DNA from: Sediminicola sp047612485
Lineage (GTDB): Bacteria > Bacteroidota > Bacteroidia > Flavobacteriales > Flavobacteriaceae
Length of the DNA: 45,506 bases
NCBI GenBank assembly: GCA_047612485.1
Contig: JBLGAT010000014.1
Location: 1 to 45,506, forward strand
Direction of reading: 5' to 3'
Shown piece after piece: positions 43,340-45,506 of the stretch; position 1 is the first letter of the stretch; the number at the start of each line of letters is the position of its first letter. The notes beneath the pieces were generated by a model. The model ran no database searches. It had not been told where the DNA came from and saw only the letters and a list, made by a program, of their open reading frames with translations. The position numbers and the translations under genes were made by a program.

Positions 43340-44506
43340 ATGAAAAAACAGCAGTTTGAAACGGAGGCAATACGTACACAAATGGAACGCAGTCAGTATT
43401 TGGAGCATTCAACGCCCATGTACCTGACTTCCAGTTTTGTTTTTGAGGATGCAGAGGACATGCGGGCTTCGTTTGCAGAGGAAAAGGAAAGAAATATTTA
43501 TTCCAGATATAGCAACCCAAATTCTTCGGAGTTTATTGAAAAAGTATGTAAAATGGAAGGCGCCGAAGACGGCTTCGCTTTTGCATCGGGAATGGCAGCT
43601 GTTTTTTCAACCTTTGCGGCCCTTTTGGAAAGTGGTGACCATATTATTTCTTGTCGCAGTGTTTTTGGCTCTACCCACAGCCTATTTACCCAATTTTTTC
43701 CAAAGTGGAACATCAATACAAGTTATTTTAATGTAAATGAAGTGGATACCATTGAAAGTCTTATCACTCCAAAAACCAAAATAATTTATGCGGAATCCCC
43801 TACCAATCCTGGAGTAGATATCTTGGATCTGGAGGTATTGGGCGCGATTGCCAAAAAGCATAATTTAATATTTATAGTGGACAACTGTTTTGCTTCCCCA
43901 TATCTACAGCAGCCCATGAAATTTGGTGCACACTTAGTGATTCATTCCGGGACCAAACTTATGGATGGCCAGGGTCGAGTGTTGGCAGGGGTCACCGTGG
44001 GGAATAGGGAGTTGATGGATAAAGTATACCGTTTTTCCCGTATTACAGGCCCAGCATTATCCCCCTTTAATGCATGGGTATTATCGAAAAGTTTGGAGAC
44101 CTTAGCTGTAAGGGTGGACCGTCATTGTGAGAACGCCTTGAAACTTGCCCACTTCTTGGAAGATCATCCCAAGGTCAATTGGGTTAAATATCCGTTTTTG
44201 AAGTCGCATCCCCAATATAAAATTGCCAAAAAGCAGATGAAAGCGGGAGGTTGTGTCGTGGCCTTTGATGTAAAGGGAGGAGTAGAGGCAGGAAAGAAAT
44301 TCTTTGATGCCATAAAATTATTGTCTTTATCCGCTAATTTGGGGGATGCCCGGAGTATTGTTACGCACCCCGCTTCTACTACCCACAGCAAGTTGACGAC
44401 CGAAGAACGATTGGGTGCCGGGATTACGGATGGTATGGTTAGGGTTTCTGTGGGACTGGAGCATATAGATGATATTATTGGCGATATTGACCAAGCGCTG
44501 GGGTAA
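43340..44506 (+). CDS. trans-sulfuration family PLP enzyme, MetZ-like sulfhydrylase
   Basis: The 388-residue protein is a Cys/Met-metabolism PLP enzyme. It shows ETEAIRTQMERSQYLEHSTPMYLTSSFVF, YSRYSNPN, FASGMAAVFS, YAESPTNPGVDILD, and VDNCFASPYLQQP. The PLP lysine K206 lies in HSGTKLMDGQGRVLAG; DGQGR after the lysine is typical of O-succinylhomoserine sulfhydrylase (MetZ). Cystathionine gamma-synthase is an alternative. I chose the ATG at 43340, two bases after the fusion stop, which implies translational coupling. With metY it gives the operon two sulfhydrylase-type enzymes, so their division of labour is unclear. Confidence 0.87.
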   Translation: MKKQQFETEAIRTQMERSQYLEHSTPMYLTSSFVFEDAEDMRASFAEEKERNIYSRYSNPNSSEFIEKVCKMEGAEDGFAFASGMAAVFSTFAALLESGDHIISCRSVFGSTHSLFTQFFPKWNINTSYFNVNEVDTIESLITPKTKIIYAESPTNPGVDILDLEVLGAIAKKHNLIFIVDNCFASPYLQQPMKFGAHLVIHSGTKLMDGQGRVLAGVTVGNRELMDKVYRFSRITGPALSPFNAWVLSKSLETLAVRVDRHCENALKLAHFLEDHPKVNWVKYPFLKSHPQYKIAKKQMKAGGCVVAFDVKGGVEAGKKFFDAIKLLSLSANLGDARSIVTHPASTTHSKLTTEERLGAGITDGMVRVSVGLEHIDDIIGDIDQALG

Positions 44507-44586
44507 GATTAGTTCAGGAAGGTGGAAGGTGAAAAACTGGGGTTTTGGGCATACCAAGCAAGTCCAAATTTTCCTATATTCGTAGT

Positions 44587-44997
44587 ATGCTTTCTAAGAA
44601 GACGAAATACGGATTAAAGGCGCTCACCTTTTTGGCAAACCAAAAAAATAGGGAGCCCGTTCAAATTGCTGAAATTGCCAATCATGAGAACATTTCGCAA
44701 AAATTTCTGGAAAGCATTCTACTAACTTTACGGAAAAACGGTTTTTTGGGATCTAAAAAAGGCAAGGGTGGAGGCTATTACCTTATTAAAGATCCCAAGG
44801 ATATTCCAATGACTACCGTGATGAGGGTCTTGGAAGGTCCAATAGCCCTAGTTCCCTGTGTAAGCCTTAATTTTTACGAAAAATGCAGTGACTGTCCAGA
44901 TGAGGAACGTTGTTCCGTACACAAGCTTATGCTTCAAGTGAGGGACAGTACGTTACAGGTTTTTGGCAATAATACCCTCGCCGATTTAATGTCCTAG
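44587..44997 (+). CDS. Rrf2 family transcriptional regulator with Fe-S-type cysteines
   Basis: The 136-residue protein has the Rrf2 winged-helix start (MLSKKTKYGLKALTFLA, IAEIANHENISQKFLESILLTLRKNGFLGSKKGKGGGYYL). C91, C100, C103 and C109 form a C-x8-C-x2-C-x5-C set where IscR and NsrR bind an iron-sulfur cluster. I chose the ATG at 44587 because the N-terminus there matches the family; an in-frame ATG at 44545 would add 14 unlikely residues. It lies between methionine genes and a DUF2061 gene with paired operator-like repeats. A role in sulfur control is likely by context. Confidence 0.92.
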   Translation: MLSKKTKYGLKALTFLANQKNREPVQIAEIANHENISQKFLESILLTLRKNGFLGSKKGKGGGYYLIKDPKDIPMTTVMRVLEGPIALVPCVSLNFYEKCSDCPDEERCSVHKLMLQVRDSTLQVFGNNTLADLMS

Positions 44998-45067
44998 GAG
45001 AATTTGTTTTTAGAACTTTTACAATTTTAATGGGAAATCCTCAAAAATCATCCTTCTTTTTGATTAA

Positions 45068-45086
45068 TCTATTAAAACTATAGGGT
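45068..45086 (+). promoter_or_regulatory. upstream copy of a 19-bp operator-like repeat
   Basis: TCTATTAAAACTATAGGGT agrees with the downstream copy (45148-45166) at 16 of 19 positions. Inside it CTAT and ATAG are inverted arms separated by seven bases. It lies upstream of the promoter of the DUF2061 gene, 70 bases after the Rrf2 gene. The Rrf2 protein is the obvious candidate ligand; this is inference. Confidence 0.6.
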
Positions 45087-45108
45087 AAAATCCATAATGG
45101 TAATTCTT

Positions 45109-45142
45109 TTGCGTGCATATGTGGAAATAATTTCTATTTTTG
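45109..45142 (+). promoter_or_regulatory. promoter of the DUF2061 gene
   Basis: TATTTTTG (45135-45142) matches TAnnTTTG exactly, with TTG at 45109-45111 (23-base spacer, long but tolerable). Transcription would start near 45149, inside the second operator-like repeat. Confidence 0.6.
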
Positions 45143-45147
45143 CTTAC

Positions 45148-45166
45148 TCTACTAAATCGATAGGGT
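45148..45166 (+). promoter_or_regulatory. downstream copy of a 19-bp operator-like repeat
   Basis: TCTACTAAATCGATAGGGT starts six bases after the -7 element and would cover the transcription start, a typical repressor position. It is 80 bases from the first copy. Confidence 0.6.
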
Positions 45167-45178
45167 TTAAAGTTTAAT

Positions 45179-45451
45179 ATGTTTCACATGATAGCAGATC
45201 AATTGATATTAGGTAAAAAATCCAGTAATACTAGCTATAAGGCCGATAGGAAAACTGAGCGACCAAAAAGGAGCATCGTTAAATCTATTAGCTGGAGACT
45301 AATAGGTACCATTGATACCATTTTAATTTCTTGGATGGTGACAGGGACGGCAAAAGTGGCCTTTTCTATCGGATTGGTGGAATTGTTCACGAAGATGTTT
45401 TTATACTTTTTTCATGAAAGGGCATGGAACGCCATTAACTGGGGCAAGTAA
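45179..45451 (+). CDS. DUF2061 family small membrane protein
   Basis: The 90-residue protein has the DUF2061 core: KRSIVKSISWRLIGTIDTILISWMVTG, VAFSIGLVELFTKMFLYFFHERAWNAI. That predicts two membrane helices and a charged, Lys-rich N-terminus. The family is of unknown function; in Flavobacteriia it often heads sulfate-assimilation gene groups, from memory. A second ATG at 45188 is possible. The gene starts 13 bases after the second operator-like repeat. Confidence 0.88.
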   Translation: MFHMIADQLILGKKSSNTSYKADRKTERPKRSIVKSISWRLIGTIDTILISWMVTGTAKVAFSIGLVELFTKMFLYFFHERAWNAINWGK

Positions 45452-45488
45452 TCAAGGATTGAATTTAAAGCATATTAAATCAAGGAAA

Positions 45489-45506
45489 ATGAAGTTTACG
45501 GAACAA
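45489..45506 (+). CDS. possible start of the next gene (cut by window end)
   Basis: An ATG at 45489, 37 bases after the DUF2061 stop, opens a frame that continues to the window edge (MKFTEQ). The spacing suggests an operon with DUF2061. Six residues are too few for identification. Confidence 0.4.

Noticed and set aside
44575..44582. TATATTCG as promoter of the Rrf2 gene
   Set aside because: It has one mismatch to TAnnTTTG and ends only four bases before the ATG, so it is too close unless the transcript is leaderless.

Overview
The window reads as ordinary chromosome of a marine-type Flavobacteriaceae bacterium (phylum Bacteroidota). The evidence is moderately AT-rich DNA, exact copies of the Bacteroidota -7 promoter element TAnnTTTG upstream of at least ten genes, little sign of Shine-Dalgarno sequences, and family signatures typical of the group (DUF5686, DUF6089, DUF2797, a bacterial GH3 protein, tandem OmpH genes, a K+-type membrane pyrophosphatase). 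I do not assign a genus. No rRNA, tRNA, CRISPR array, insertion sequence or prophage is visible.

Layout. 1-5146: a partial AsmA-like protein, a zinc-ribbon DUF2797 protein, a GH3 protein and a small alpha/beta hydrolase. 5143-10670 (minus strand): pdxJ, an esterase, a small membrane protein, trigger factor, clpP and clpX. 10761-17943 (plus strand): a CBS protein and NAD kinase, then an envelope block of DUF6089, uppS, bamA and two ompH/skp paralogues. 18091-21362: murI, DHFR, a 2TM protein, a class V PLP enzyme and a free-standing glycogen-binding-like domain. 21391-28856 (minus strand): DUF427, egtD, egtB, thyA, a CNT nucleoside transporter, a bifunctional nuclease, etfA and etfB. 29042-35778 (plus strand): pyruvate dehydrogenase E1 beta, a DUF5686 outer-membrane protein, a soluble pyrophosphatase and a membrane pyrophosphatase. 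35858-36472 (minus strand): a deoxynucleoside kinase.

36861 to the end is a methionine/sulfur region and the most interesting part. metK lies behind a candidate SAM-II riboswitch followed by a 16-codon upstream ORF. The next operon lies behind a clear SAM-I riboswitch with a terminator. It encodes metY, a 1128-residue fusion of homoserine acetyltransferase, aspartokinase and homoserine dehydrogenase, and a second sulfhydrylase-type PLP enzyme. The operon therefore covers aspartate to homocysteine apart from aspartate-semialdehyde dehydrogenase, and metK then makes SAM, which two different RNA folds could sense. Next come an Rrf2-family regulator with an Fe-S-type cysteine set and a DUF2061 gene whose promoter carries two near-identical 19-bp elements, probably operators. 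A further gene starts at the very end.

All calls come from reading sequence and translations. No database search or RNA folding was run.
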